From positions 1 through 64,000 of the forward strand of contig CALWSK010000006.1 of NCBI GenBank assembly GCA_944384195.1: a stretch of 64,000 bases of DNA, given 5' to 3'. Shown here in pieces: positions 16,916-26,553 of this stretch (positions are counted from its first letter, which is position 1; each line of letters starts with the position of its first letter). The notes under the pieces were generated by a model that saw nothing but the letters and a program-made list of their open reading frames with translations, did no database searches and was not told where the DNA came from. Origin of the DNA: an uncultured Clostridia bacterium (GTDB lineage: Bacteria; Bacillota; Clostridia; Lachnospirales; CAG-274). The position numbers and the translations under genes are program-made.

Positions 16916-18039
16916 TATCTATACATACTCCCTAATAAAACTTTAGCAATTTTCTCTCCAGAAAATCTTTCTATATCATACGGTACATTTTGCCCAACTG
17001 TAACATAAGCTACCTTTTTATTTTTTTTATAAATAGTATTTAATACAACACCTAAAGTACTTGTTTCATCTATTTTAGTAAAAATTATATTAAAATTAGT
17101 AAATTTTTCATAAGCAGTAATTATATCTTCTATATCTTCAAAACGTGCTGTTGAGCTAAGCACAAGATATATTTCTTTATTTTCAATCTCATTTATAAAT
17201 TCTTTTATTTCTTGCATATTTTTGTCATTTTTATGAGACCTACCTGCTGTATCAAAAAATATATAATCGTTTATTACAGATAGTTTTTGCATTCTAGATT
17301 TTAAGTCTTGTGGCTTATAAACAACTTCAACTTGACTTCCTAAAATTTCAGCATAAGTTTTAAGTTGTTCAACGGCAGCAATCCTATAAGTATCTGCTGT
17401 TATAAAACCTACTTTCTTATCTCTCCCCATAATAAGCTCTGAAGAAAGTTTAGCTATTGTAGTAGTTTTTCCAACACCTGTAGTGCCAAGAAATACTATG
17501 TTTTTTGTATTATTTTTTTTAGCACAAACTTCCAAATCTTCACAAACTGCAACGTTTAACATATCTTTTATCTTATTATATACCATTTTTACAATTAAAT
17601 CAACATTTTGATTTTCTTCTTTATCCATAGGTTTTAATATAGAATCACAAATTTCTGGTAATACCCCTTGAGTATAAAGCATGTCATATATAAATTGAAC
17701 AATATTATTTTTATACTTATTATTTTGGTTTTGTTCTTTAGAAAGACCCTTTAGAGCCTTTTCTATATAATTTTCTAAATCTTTAACTCTTTTTTCAAGC
17801 CTTTCTATTGTTAAATCCTTATCTTTTATAATAGCTTGTAAATCTTCAGATTTTCCTTTAGCCATTTGCTTTTCATCATAAGATGCCACAAGCTCAATAT
17901 AAGGCTTTTTCATTATAGAAAATATACCTGTTGGAGTTATCTTTTTTATACTAAGAACTATTGCATCTTTACCAAGCTCATTTTTTGCCATCTCTATAAC
18001 TTGTTCTTCTGTTTCACCTTGATATTTTTTAGTTTTCAT
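16915..18039 (-). CDS. flhF: flagellar biosynthesis GTPase FlhF
   Basis: This 374-residue SRP-type GTPase sets where flagella form. The N-terminal B domain (1-65, KTKKYQGETEEQVIEMAKNE), a charged linker and coiled coil (65-115), an N domain, and a G domain with GTTGVGKTTTIAKL, DTAGRSHKN and TKIDE are all visible. It is coupled to flhA and flhG by one-base overlaps. Length is within the family range. Confidence 0.94.
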   Translation of the reverse strand: MKTKKYQGETEEQVIEMAKNELGKDAIVLSIKKITPTGIFSIMKKPYIELVASYDEKQMAKGKSEDLQAIIKDKDLTIERLEKRVKDLENYIEKALKGLSKEQNQNNKYKNNIVQFIYDMLYTQGVLPEICDSILKPMDKEENQNVDLIVKMVYNKIKDMLNVAVCEDLEVCAKKNNTKNIVFLGTTGVGKTTTIAKLSSELIMGRDKKVGFITADTYRIAAVEQLKTYAEILGSQVEVVYKPQDLKSRMQKLSVINDYIFFDTAGRSHKNDKNMQEIKEFINEIENKEIYLVLSSTARFEDIEDIITAYEKFTNFNIIFTKIDETSTLGVVLNTIYKKNKKVAYVTVGQNVPYDIERFSGEKIAKVLLGSMYR

Positions 18040-20078
18040 TAAATCCCCACCATTCCAATAGATTGTATTTCAGAAGTAGGCTCTACCTCATTATAACTAA
18101 TAACAACCAAATCTGGTGCTATTTGCTCAACAAGCTTTTTAAAATATACCCTAACTATTGGAGAAGTAAGAATTATAGGCTGTATACCAAGAGAGGTAAG
18201 CTTAGATAATTCTACATTTAGGCTATTGAAAATTCTTTGTGTTGTTTCTGGATCTAAGGCTATAAATGAGCCTTGCTCTGAATGCTGAACACTTTGCATT
18301 ATCTCTTGTTCTAGTTGAGGGTCTAATGTAATAACCTTATTAGGTCCATCACCAAAATATTTTTGAGATATACTTCTTTTTAATGCTTGCCTTACATATT
18401 CTGTTAGCATATCCGTATCTCTAGTAATTTGGGCATAATCTGCCAAAGTTTCAAGTATAGTTACTAAATCTCTTATTGAAATTCCTTCTTTTAAAAGATT
18501 TCCTAATACTTTTTGTATTTCTCCAATACCAAGAAGTTTAGGAACAAGCTCATCTATAAGAACTGGATTATTTTCTTTTACATTATCTATAAGAGTTTGT
18601 ACATCTTGTCTTGATAATAAGTCGCTAAGATGCCCTCTTATTATTTCTGTAAGATGAGTTGCTATTATAGCTGGAGGATCTACTACTGTATATCCTAAAG
18701 CCTCTGCACGCTCTCTTTGAGTTTCTGTTATCCAAAGAGCTGGCAAACCAAGATAAGGCTCTATAGTTTCTATACCATCTATTTCTTCTTCTACATATCC
18801 TGGGTTCATAGCCATATAATGGTCAAATAATATATCACCTTCAGCTACTTCCACACCTTTTATAAGTATTTTATACTGGTTAGGAGCAAGTTTAATATCA
18901 TCTCTAAGTCTTATTATAGGTACAACTGCTCCAAGCTCAAGAGCTATTTGCCTTCTTATCATAACCACCCTATCTAAAAGGTCTCCCCCTTGATTATTAT
19001 CTACAAGAGGTATAAGCCCATATCCAAATATTAAAAGAATAGGGTCTACATTAAGAAGAGAAATAACATTCTCTGGCTTTCTAATCTCTTCAACTTCCTC
19101 TTCTTCTTCAGATATTTCTTCTGTAACTGCTTGAACTTTTTGTGCCTTACTAAGCTGATATCCACAAAATAAAAGGACAACACCAAAAGGTACAAAAAAC
19201 ATTGTAGGAAGAGGCGTAAAGCCAAGAGCTATCATTACTCCACCTGCTATATAAAGCGTAAGAGGTATACTAAATAGCTGTTTAGTAAGTTGTGATGTTA
19301 TACCATCTTCTTCACTAGATTTAGTAACCAAAATACCAGTAGCAGTAGATATTAAAATAGCCGGTATCTGACCTACTAGCCCGTCTCCTATAGTCATAAG
19401 CGTATATGTTTGAGCTGCTTCTGCAAAAGATAGTTTAGTCCCCGTAGAAATACCTGTCATACCAAGGCTTATCCCACCTATTATATTTATAGCAGTTATT
19501 ATTATCCCTGCTATAGCATCACCTTTTACGAACTTAGAAGCCCCGTCCATAGCTCCATAAAATGATGCTTCATTTTGTATTTCTTTACGTCTTGCTTTAG
19601 CCTCTTCATCGCTTATAAGACCGGTATTAAGGTCAGCATCTATAGCCATCTGCTTACCTGGCATAGCATCAAGTGTAAACCTTGCAGTAACTTCTGATAC
19701 CCTTTCAGAACCTTTAGTAATAACCATAAAGTTTACTAATACAAGTATCAAGAATATAATAACCCCAACTATCATATTCCCACCGGCCACAAAGTTACCA
19801 AATGTTTTAATAACCTCACCCGCATCACCTTTTAAAAGAATAAGCTTTGTAGAAGATAGATTAAGAGCTATTCTAAAAAGAGTAGTAACAAGTAAGATTG
19901 TAGGAAACATACTCATATCAAGAGCTTTTTTAGAGTATATAGCATCTAAAAGAATTAGAGTCGCCAAAAATATATTAATCATAAGTAAAAAATCCAATAA
20001 AAATGATGGAATAGGAATGATTAATACTAGCACTATTAATATGATAAAAATTCCTAAGAATGCCTCTTTTATCTTCAT
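18039..20078 (-). CDS. flhA: flagellar export gate protein FlhA
   Basis: This 679-residue inner-membrane export channel protein uses proton flow for type III export. About eight helices fill residues 1-310, with the conserved cytoplasmic FHIPEP-type loop between helices (FTLDAMPGKQMAIDADLNTG). The large cytoplasmic ring domain (about 330-679) binds chaperone-substrate complexes and contains LGAVVPIIRLRDD. It lies 23 bases after flhB. Confidence 0.96.
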   Translation of the reverse strand: MKIKEAFLGIFIILIVLVLIIPIPSFLLDFLLMINIFLATLILLDAIYSKKALDMSMFPTILLVTTLFRIALNLSSTKLILLKGDAGEVIKTFGNFVAGGNMIVGVIIFLILVLVNFMVITKGSERVSEVTARFTLDAMPGKQMAIDADLNTGLISDEEAKARRKEIQNEASFYGAMDGASKFVKGDAIAGIIITAINIIGGISLGMTGISTGTKLSFAEAAQTYTLMTIGDGLVGQIPAILISTATGILVTKSSEEDGITSQLTKQLFSIPLTLYIAGGVMIALGFTPLPTMFFVPFGVVLLFCGYQLSKAQKVQAVTEEISEEEEEVEEIRKPENVISLLNVDPILLIFGYGLIPLVDNNQGGDLLDRVVMIRRQIALELGAVVPIIRLRDDIKLAPNQYKILIKGVEVAEGDILFDHYMAMNPGYVEEEIDGIETIEPYLGLPALWITETQRERAEALGYTVVDPPAIIATHLTEIIRGHLSDLLSRQDVQTLIDNVKENNPVLIDELVPKLLGIGEIQKVLGNLLKEGISIRDLVTILETLADYAQITRDTDMLTEYVRQALKRSISQKYFGDGPNKVITLDPQLEQEIMQSVQHSEQGSFIALDPETTQRIFNSLNVELSKLTSLGIQPIILTSPIVRVYFKKLVEQIAPDLVVISYNEVEPTSEIQSIGMVGI

Positions 20079-20101
20079 AAAAATCTCTCCATAATTCTAA
20101 G

Positions 20102-21220
20102 TTATATCTTATTTTTAAGTTTATATACAAAGGCCAGAACCTCTGCCACCGCCTGATAAAGCTCTGGAGGTATTTCTCTACCTACCTCTACATTAGCATA
20201 TAAACTTCTCGCAAGTGGCTTATTTTCAACAATTTCCACATTATTTTCTTTAGCCACATCTTTTATCTTCTGTGCAAGATGGTCAACACCCTTTGCCACT
20301 ACAATAGGCGCTCCCTCTTTTTCTCTTTCATATTTTATAGCAACAGCAAAATGCGTTGGGTTTGTAACAACAACATCTGCATTTGGAACTTCTTGCATCA
20401 TTCTTTTAAGAGCCGATTCTCTCATTCTTTGTCTTATTTGAGATTTAATAATAGGATCCCCTTCTGATTGTTTATACTCATCTTTTATTTCCTGCTTACT
20501 CATCATAAGCTTTTTATTATGAGAAAATCTTTGATACGCAAAATCTAAAATTGCTATTATTATAAAAAAATATCCAACTTTCAGTCCTACATCAATACAT
20601 AAATTACATACATATATTACAGCAGAACCTAAATCCATATATATAATATTTTTTATCTGATATACTTCATCTTTTACAGCACTATATACAACAAAACAAA
20701 GAAATATTATTTTTATTATTGCTATAAAAGCTTCTATAAGCTGTTTAAATGAAAAAAGTCTTTTTAGCCCATTTACTGGATTAAAAGCATTAAACTTAGG
20801 CTTTAATGGTTTAGTAGTAGGATGCCATCCTACCTGTAAAACATTTGTTACAACTCCAACAAGCATAACTACTGCTAATATAGGTGCTATAGTTAAAAGT
20901 CCTTTTAATGATACAAAAACCAATAAATTCTTAATATAACTTGGACTAACTATCTTATCAGCATCTTGTATAAGTGTAAAATTAAAATTCATTATTTTCC
21001 CAAGCTGAGTATACATATATCCAGATAAAGCTCTAAGACTTAAAAAGCCTACTATAAGTGTAATTGCTGTAGCTATTTCTTTACTTATAGCCACTTGCCC
21101 TTCACTTCTTGCTTTTTCTTTTCTTTTTGGAGTAGGTTTTTCTGTCTTTTCTCCATCAAAAAAGCTCAAATTTATATTAATATAAAAATTTTTTTCTTCC
21201 CTATTTTTAAAAATTATCAT
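20102..21220 (-). CDS. flhB: flagellar export switch protein FlhB
   Basis: This 372-residue membrane protein switches export from hook to filament proteins. The usual start block (FFDGEKTEKPTPKRKEKA) begins at residue 20, so the N terminus is about 15 residues longer than in relatives. Four helices follow, and the cytoplasmic domain has the self-cleavage site NPTH (near residue 281). The ATG overlaps the fliR TGA by four bases, which explains the early start. In some Clostridia fliR and flhB are fused; here they are separate but coupled. Confidence 0.95.
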   Translation of the reverse strand: MIIFKNREEKNFYININLSFFDGEKTEKPTPKRKEKARSEGQVAISKEIATAITLIVGFLSLRALSGYMYTQLGKIMNFNFTLIQDADKIVSPSYIKNLLVFVSLKGLLTIAPILAVVMLVGVVTNVLQVGWHPTTKPLKPKFNAFNPVNGLKRLFSFKQLIEAFIAIIKIIFLCFVVYSAVKDEVYQIKNIIYMDLGSAVIYVCNLCIDVGLKVGYFFIIIAILDFAYQRFSHNKKLMMSKQEIKDEYKQSEGDPIIKSQIRQRMRESALKRMMQEVPNADVVVTNPTHFAVAIKYEREKEGAPIVVAKGVDHLAQKIKDVAKENNVEIVENKPLARSLYANVEVGREIPPELYQAVAEVLAFVYKLKNKI

Positions 21221-22011
21221 TGCATCATAACCTTTATAGAACTTAATAAAGTATCTGAAATTAAAGTATATATTTTATAATATACTTCTGAAAAAACTGG
21301 AGCTATAAACCATAAGGCAGCAAGCCCTCCTATTACTTTAAGAGGCATACCTACAGCAAATACATTAACCTTAGGAACAGCTCTTACTAATACCCCAAGA
21401 GCAACATCTAAAACAAGAGTTACTCCAACTATAGGTAAGGCTATAAGAAACCCTATTTTAAAAAATTCTACCATTATACCTAATATTCCAAAAATTAATC
21501 CCTGATTGCCCACTATATATGCAGAACCTATTGGTAAAGCTTTATAACTATAAAATAATGTGCTTAAAACCATATGATGCCCTCTATTTACTATAAATAA
21601 AACGCAAAGTGTAAAATAATATAAATTACCACTTATAGGAACTTGAGTGTTAGTCATAGGATCAAAAACATTTGACATAGAATATCCCATCTGTTGATCT
21701 GTAATATGCCCAGCAAAATAGAGGGAATTAAATATAAAAAATACAATATACCCTATTATAGCTCCTACAAAAAATTCTTTAGCTATAAGTATTCCATATC
21801 CTAAAATACTATTTGTATATACAACATCTACTACATTACCAGAAGTAAATATTATCCCAGCAATAGCCATAGATAATCCTATCTTAACCATAGCTAGTCC
21901 ATTACTTCCACCTATAATTGGCATAAAAAGTAAAAATCCTATAATTCTAACTAATATAAGCATATATAAATCTGTATTATTAAATATATCTATTAATGCT
22001 TGTGCATCCAT
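21217..22011 (-). CDS. fliR: flagellar export protein FliR
   Basis: This 264-residue protein with six to eight helices is part of the FliPQR export channel. Conserved blocks are VRIIGFLLFMPI, DQQMGYSMSNVFDPMTNTQVP and ALPIVGVTLVLDVALGVLVRAVPKVNVFAVGMPLK. It ends in TGA, overlapping the flhB start, and the next in-frame codon is TAA, so two stops stand in tandem. It lies 11 bases from fliQ. Confidence 0.94.
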   Translation of the reverse strand: MDAQALIDIFNNTDLYMLILVRIIGFLLFMPIIGGSNGLAMVKIGLSMAIAGIIFTSGNVVDVVYTNSILGYGILIAKEFFVGAIIGYIVFFIFNSLYFAGHITDQQMGYSMSNVFDPMTNTQVPISGNLYYFTLCVLFIVNRGHHMVLSTLFYSYKALPIGSAYIVGNQGLIFGILGIMVEFFKIGFLIALPIVGVTLVLDVALGVLVRAVPKVNVFAVGMPLKVIGGLAALWFIAPVFSEVYYKIYTLISDTLLSSIKVMMQ

Positions 22012-22022
22012 ATTATCGCTCC

Positions 22023-22292
22023 TTAGTGTACAAAAGATACTAAGTCTGTATATAAAGTTAAAAACAATTCTTTTAAAGTGCTTATTATAAATGGTCCAAA
22101 TATTATTAGAGAAATAAATACTGCTAATATTTTAGGTATAAAAGCTAAGGTTTGCTCATTTATAGACGTTATTGTCTGAAGTATACTTACAACTATACCA
22201 ACAACAAGCCCTAAAAGTAGAGGTGGTGCAGAAGCATATATAATTGCTTTTATAGCCATTTGCATTATACTTATAACTGTTTCTTCTGACAT
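22023..22292 (-). CDS. fliQ: flagellar export protein FliQ
   Basis: This 89-residue two-helix protein is part of the export channel. The signature stretches ASAPPLLLGLVVGIVVSILQ and TSINEQTLAFIPKI are typical. It lies between fliP and fliR with gaps of 11 bases on both sides, and its length matches the family. Confidence 0.94.
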   Translation of the reverse strand: MSEETVISIMQMAIKAIIYASAPPLLLGLVVGIVVSILQTITSINEQTLAFIPKILAVFISLIIFGPFIISTLKELFLTLYTDLVSFVH

Positions 22293-22303
22293 AATTATCC
22301 TCC

Positions 22304-23074
22304 TTATCCTGTAAATGTTCTTACTATACTACCTATTATAAGATTCCAACCATCTATCATTATAAATAAAACTATCTTAAATGGTGCTGATATAAGCGCT
22401 GGTGGTAACATCATCATACCCATAGCCATAAGAACCGATGATACAACCATATCTATAGCTATAAAAGGTATGTATAAAATAAAGCCTATTATAAATCCTT
22501 TTGTAACTTCTCCTAATATAAATGATGGTATCAAAACAGAATTTGGTATATCCTCTGGAGAATTATAAGACTCTATACCAGCTAAATCTGTAAATAGTTT
22601 TAAATCTTTATCATTAACTTGAGTTAACATAAATTCTCTTAAAGGCTTCATAGCCTCATCAAAAAATTGTTTTTGATTTATTTTTCCTTCAGAATATGGA
22701 GTAAAAGCATTATCATTTATTTGCTTTATAGTAGGGGACATTATAAAAAGTGTAAGTACTAGTGCTATACCTATTATTATTTGGTTTGGTGGCATTTGTT
22801 GAGTACCTAAAGCATTTCTTAAAAAATGTAATGATATTATTATTCTAGTAAAAGACGTAAGCATTATTATTAGAGATGGAGCTAAAGTTAATATAGTAAA
22901 TAAAACTATAAGTTGTATAGATGAAGTAGGACCCCCATCAGCATTCCCCCCAATATTAATACTTACGTCTGGTAAAAGATTATTTGCAAAAATAATATGA
23001 GAAGTAAATATTTGAGCTAAAAATAACACAAGTATAAAAACTGTGCTATGAATTATTATTTTTTTATTTTTCAT
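22304..23074 (-). CDS. fliP: flagellar export protein FliP
   Basis: This 256-residue protein starts with a cleavable-type signal (1-30) as usual for FliP. Four helices follow, with conserved blocks SFTRIIISLHFLRNALGTQQ and GFILYIPFIAIDMVVSS. Five copies form the core of the export channel. Its start overlaps the fliO stop by 11 bases. Confidence 0.95.
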   Translation of the reverse strand: MKNKKIIIHSTVFILVLFLAQIFTSHIIFANNLLPDVSINIGGNADGGPTSSIQLIVLFTILTLAPSLIIMLTSFTRIIISLHFLRNALGTQQMPPNQIIIGIALVLTLFIMSPTIKQINDNAFTPYSEGKINQKQFFDEAMKPLREFMLTQVNDKDLKLFTDLAGIESYNSPEDIPNSVLIPSFILGEVTKGFIIGFILYIPFIAIDMVVSSVLMAMGMMMLPPALISAPFKIVLFIMIDGWNLIIGSIVRTFTG

Positions 23075-23447
23075 ATTTACCTCCCTTTGTTTCTTTTATT
23101 TTATTTTTGAAATATTTATCAAAAGATGGTTCTATATCTTCTATCTGTATCCCGTCTTTATCTAGCTCTGCTAGCATTCTTATACCCTCTTTTGATGAAC
23201 TTAACAAAAAATATTGTTTGTTAACTTGAACTATATGAAGATTATTAAACCCTATAGATATTGTTTCAATAACCTTCATATTAGCTCTTCTCATATTCTT
23301 AATTTTTGCTCCTGCTATAAACTTTGTAAAATAATACGAAAGATAAAGCACTAAAGCAAAAATTAATAAGATAAATATAAGTTGAAAAGCCATACCAAAA
23401 AAACTTGGTAACTGGCTTTTCTCCGATAAATTTGATAATATAATCAT
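23064..23447 (-). CDS. fliO: flagellar biosynthesis protein FliO (FliZ)
   Basis: This 127-residue protein has one membrane helix (about 17-38). After it comes a cytoplasmic part with the RRANMKVIETISIGFNNLHIVQVNKQYFLLSSS block typical of FliO/FliZ, here split as MKVIETISIG and NKQYFLLSSS. FliO helps FliP assemble. The position between cheY and fliP matches other fla/che operons. Confidence 0.88.
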   Translation of the reverse strand: MIILSNLSEKSQLPSFFGMAFQLIFILLIFALVLYLSYYFTKFIAGAKIKNMRRANMKVIETISIGFNNLHIVQVNKQYFLLSSSKEGIRMLAELDKDGIQIEDIEPSFDKYFKNKIKETKGGKYEK

Positions 23448-23448
23448 A

Positions 23449-23808
23449 TTAACCTAATACTTTTTTAACTGCTTCTAAAACTCTATCTGGTTGGAAAGGT
23501 TTAACTATAAAGTCTTTTGCTCCTGCTTGAATAGCTTCCACAACCATTGCTTGTTGTCCCATAGCAGAACACATAATGATAAGCGCGTTAGCATCTTCTG
23601 CTTTTATTGCTCTAGCAGCTTGTATACCATCCATTTCTGGCATTGTTATATCCATTACTACTAAATTTGGTTTAAGCTCTTTATATTTTTCTACTGCTTG
23701 AACACCATTTTCTGCCTCGCCTACTACATTATATCCATTTTTTGTAAGTATGTCTTTTAACATCATTCTCATAAAAGCTGCATCATCTACTAAAAGTATA
23801 TTTGACAT
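23449..23808 (-). CDS. cheY: chemotaxis response regulator CheY
   Basis: This 119-residue single receiver domain has the acidic pair at DDAAFMRMML (Asp7-Asp8), the phosphoryl Asp in VVMDITMPEMDG (Asp53), a Ser in place of the usual switch Thr (MCSAM), and Lys in KPF. When phosphorylated it binds the FliM and FliY N-terminal peptides and changes motor rotation. It sits between fliY and fliO. Its kinase CheA is not in the window. Confidence 0.95.
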   Translation of the reverse strand: MSNILLVDDAAFMRMMLKDILTKNGYNVVGEAENGVQAVEKYKELKPNLVVMDITMPEMDGIQAARAIKAEDANALIIMCSAMGQQAMVVEAIQAGAKDFIVKPFQPDRVLEAVKKVLG

Positions 23809-23876
23809 TTTTTTTACACTCCTTTAATATTTAAATTTATAATAAATATAATCATTATATATAATTATATTTTTAA

Positions 23877-25022
23877 CTATATTCTTTGGTCACTATTTAT
23901 AATATCAGTTACTCTAACTCCAAAATTTTCATCTATAACAACAACTTCTCCTCTAGCTATAAACTTACCATTTACTAATATATCTATAGGCTCTCCAGCA
24001 AGTTTATCAAGCTCTATAACCGTACCTGGATTGAATTCTAAAATTTCTTTTATAGGTTTTCTAGTTCTACCAAGCTCCACAGTTACTTCAAGAGGAACAT
24101 CTCTAATTATTGTTATATTTTCTTTTTGTTGAACAAGATCGTTCATATCAAAATTTTGGAATTGTGCTGTTTGCACATTTACATTATTATGCATAACATT
24201 ACTTTGCCCCATCATATTATTCATTCCCATTCCAGTTGTAGCCATATTCATATTATTCATAGATGGCATAGGAGAAGGTGCTGGTGGTGGAGTTGTTTGA
24301 ACTGGAGATGGCTGTTGTACTGGTGGTGGCGGAGTTGAAGCCTCTGCCTCAGTAGGCTCTGATGATATTGTTAATTTCTTAATAATACTATCTGCAAATT
24401 CCATAGGAAGAAGTTGCATTATTTCACTATCTATAAAACCATCTACAACCATTTTAAAAGAGTTACAAACAAGTTTCTCGTCGGATATATCACCAAAAAA
24501 ACCATCCTCTTCAAATTTTAAAATAAAAGCTTGAGGTGTATCAATATCAATTTTATAACCAAGCATAGAAGATAAAGAAGTAGCAGAAGAACCCACCATT
24601 TGATTCATAGCTTCTGATATAGCGCTAAGGTCAAGTTCTGTTAATCCTTCTTCATCTAAAGATACATTACCATCCCCACCCATCATAAGATTTGCTATTA
24701 TTTTTACGTCTTCTTGCTTTAATACTAATAAATTAGAACCTACTAAACCTTCCTTATAGTTTATTTTAAGCCCTACACAAGGTCTTTGATATTTTTCTGA
24801 TAATTCTTGAGATGATATTAAAGAAACAGTAGGAGTTGATATATCTACCTTATGATTTAAAAGAGATGATAAGGTAGTTGCGGCAGTTCCCATACTTATA
24901 TTGCCCACTTCTCCTAATATATCTTTTTCTTCTGGCGTTAAAGAACTTGAGCTTTCTTCTGGTGTATTAATGCTATCTCCTAATAATGCATTTATTTCCT
25001 CTTGCGAAAGCATATCACTCAT
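23877..25022 (-). CDS. fliY: flagellar switch phosphatase FliY (FliN domain)
   Basis: This 381-residue switch protein has an N-terminal CheY-binding peptide (MLSQEEINALL) and two CheC-type phosphatase motifs (GEVGNISMGTAATTLS and SEAMNQMVGSSATSLSS, each with Glu and Asn three apart). A Pro/Met/Asn-rich linker (about 225-280) and a C-terminal FliN/SpoA domain (300-381, DVPLEVTVELGRTRKPIKEI) follow. It both builds the C ring and removes phosphate from CheY. It directly follows fliM. Confidence 0.94.
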   Translation of the reverse strand: MSDMLSQEEINALLGDSINTPEESSSSLTPEEKDILGEVGNISMGTAATTLSSLLNHKVDISTPTVSLISSQELSEKYQRPCVGLKINYKEGLVGSNLLVLKQEDVKIIANLMMGGDGNVSLDEEGLTELDLSAISEAMNQMVGSSATSLSSMLGYKIDIDTPQAFILKFEEDGFFGDISDEKLVCNSFKMVVDGFIDSEIMQLLPMEFADSIIKKLTISSEPTEAEASTPPPPVQQPSPVQTTPPPAPSPMPSMNNMNMATTGMGMNNMMGQSNVMHNNVNVQTAQFQNFDMNDLVQQKENITIIRDVPLEVTVELGRTRKPIKEILEFNPGTVIELDKLAGEPIDILVNGKFIARGEVVVIDENFGVRVTDIINSDQRI

Positions 25023-25024
25023 TT

Positions 25025-26005
25025 TTATTCCTCCCTTCTAATAACAGAAGTTATCTGTATAGCATTTTTTCCTTTATTTATCCCTGGTTTAGCATAAAAC
25101 TTTGTTATATCTCCAACTTTTACTTTAAAATCTGAAGTAACATAAGAATCTAAAGGTATTACATCACCTACTTGTATGTTTATAAATTCATCTACTGTAA
25201 TATTTGTATTTCCTACAATAACAGATATAGGGATTTTTGCTTCTTCAAGTTGTTTTTCTACATAAGTTTTATATAAACCATCGTCATTTCCATCTACTGT
25301 AGAGAACCAATGTTTAGTATTAAGATTTCCAACTATAGGTTCTATTACTATATAAGGTATACAAAAATTCATTAATCCTTCAATATCACCAATTTTAATA
25401 TTAAGTGTAACAAGTGCTACCATTTCATTTGGAGCCATAATCTGTGCAAATTGTGAGTTTGTTTCTATTTTTTCAAGTCTTGGACTAATTTCACACACTT
25501 GGCTCCAAGGCTCTTCTAGTCTCTCTACAAATTTTTCCATAATTTTACTAAGCAAAATTACTTCTATTTCTGTAAACTCTCTAGCTTTAGCAAGACTTTT
25601 TCCAGTACCTCCAAGTATTCTATCTATCATAGCATATCCTATTGTAGAAGATAAATCTAATAGTATAGAGCCTTTAAAAGGATAAAAATCTATAATACTA
25701 AGTATTACTGGATTTAGAAGGGAGTTGTTAAACTCTCCATATGTTACCTGTTCTGAGCTTACAACTTCTATAGAAGTAGTTGTTCTTAAATATCCTGTTA
25801 AAAAAGATGAAGTTATTCTAGAAAAGTTATCAAAAATTATTTCGAGAGTTTTTAATTGCTCTTTACCAAATTTTGATGGTCTTGCAAAATTATATGGTAC
25901 TACCTTTCTATCTTCTACTGGAGCTTGTTCTATAGCTTCCCCATTGCCACTTGCCATAGCACTAAGGAGTTTATCTATTTCATCTTGTGATAAAATTTCG
26001 CTCAT
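25025..26005 (-). CDS. fliM: flagellar motor switch protein FliM
   Basis: This 326-residue C-ring protein starts with the CheY-binding peptide MSEILSQDEIDKLL. A CheC-like middle domain (about 45-230) and a C-terminal SpoA domain (250-326, IPISVIVGNTNITVDEFINIQVGDVI) follow. It lies two bases from fliY and has a good ribosome site (GGAGGTGAT). Confidence 0.95.
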   Translation of the reverse strand: MSEILSQDEIDKLLSAMASGNGEAIEQAPVEDRKVVPYNFARPSKFGKEQLKTLEIIFDNFSRITSSFLTGYLRTTTSIEVVSSEQVTYGEFNNSLLNPVILSIIDFYPFKGSILLDLSSTIGYAMIDRILGGTGKSLAKAREFTEIEVILLSKIMEKFVERLEEPWSQVCEISPRLEKIETNSQFAQIMAPNEMVALVTLNIKIGDIEGLMNFCIPYIVIEPIVGNLNTKHWFSTVDGNDDGLYKTYVEKQLEEAKIPISVIVGNTNITVDEFINIQVGDVIPLDSYVTSDFKVKVGDITKFYAKPGINKGKNAIQITSVIRREE

Positions 26006-26037
26006 TTTTGTATCACCTCCCTTTCAACCTATATTTT

Positions 26038-26529
26038 TTAATCTATAAATATTTCATCTATATATGCTTCTACAATAAGCTGTGTTTCAAACGCTTCTTG
26101 TAATTTTAATAATATTTCTTGTTTTAAAACTGCTCTCGCATCTGTTTGATTTAATTCTTCAAATGTTTTACTTCTACAAACACCAATAATTATATCTTTT
26201 ATAACAGATTTTTGAGCTTCTAAGGTTGGAACTAACTTTCCTGCCTCTTTAGAAACTTTTTTACTATTATTTATACCAAGACTAACACTTAATTTGATAA
26301 CGTGTCTTTTTTGGTCTGGTCCTTCTAAAAGATTTGTAACGATAGGGTCTCCTATAGGAAAGTTTATTATATCAGAAAGTGGAAGTGTCTGTTCTACTAC
26401 TATTTCATTAACCTGTGGTTCTTCTGGTTTATTCATAGCTTTATATAAAAATGTAAAGCCAACTGCAAATAATATTAATAATACAACTAAAAGCACTATT
26501 ATTAATATCATCCCTAATTTGTTTTTCAT
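26038..26529 (-). CDS. fliL: flagellar basal body-associated protein FliL
   Basis: This 163-residue protein has a membrane helix (8-30) and an outer SPFH-like domain with the conserved FPIGDPIVTNLLEG and KRHVIKLSVSLGI blocks and a C-terminal LIVEAYIDEIFID. FliL rings surround and support the stator. It lies between motB and fliM, as in related operons. Confidence 0.9.
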   Translation of the reverse strand: MKNKLGMILIIVLLVVLLILFAVGFTFLYKAMNKPEEPQVNEIVVEQTLPLSDIINFPIGDPIVTNLLEGPDQKRHVIKLSVSLGINNSKKVSKEAGKLVPTLEAQKSVIKDIIIGVCRSKTFEELNQTDARAVLKQEILLKLQEAFETQLIVEAYIDEIFID

Positions 26530-26553
26530 TTACTTGATGCCCCCCTTAAACAA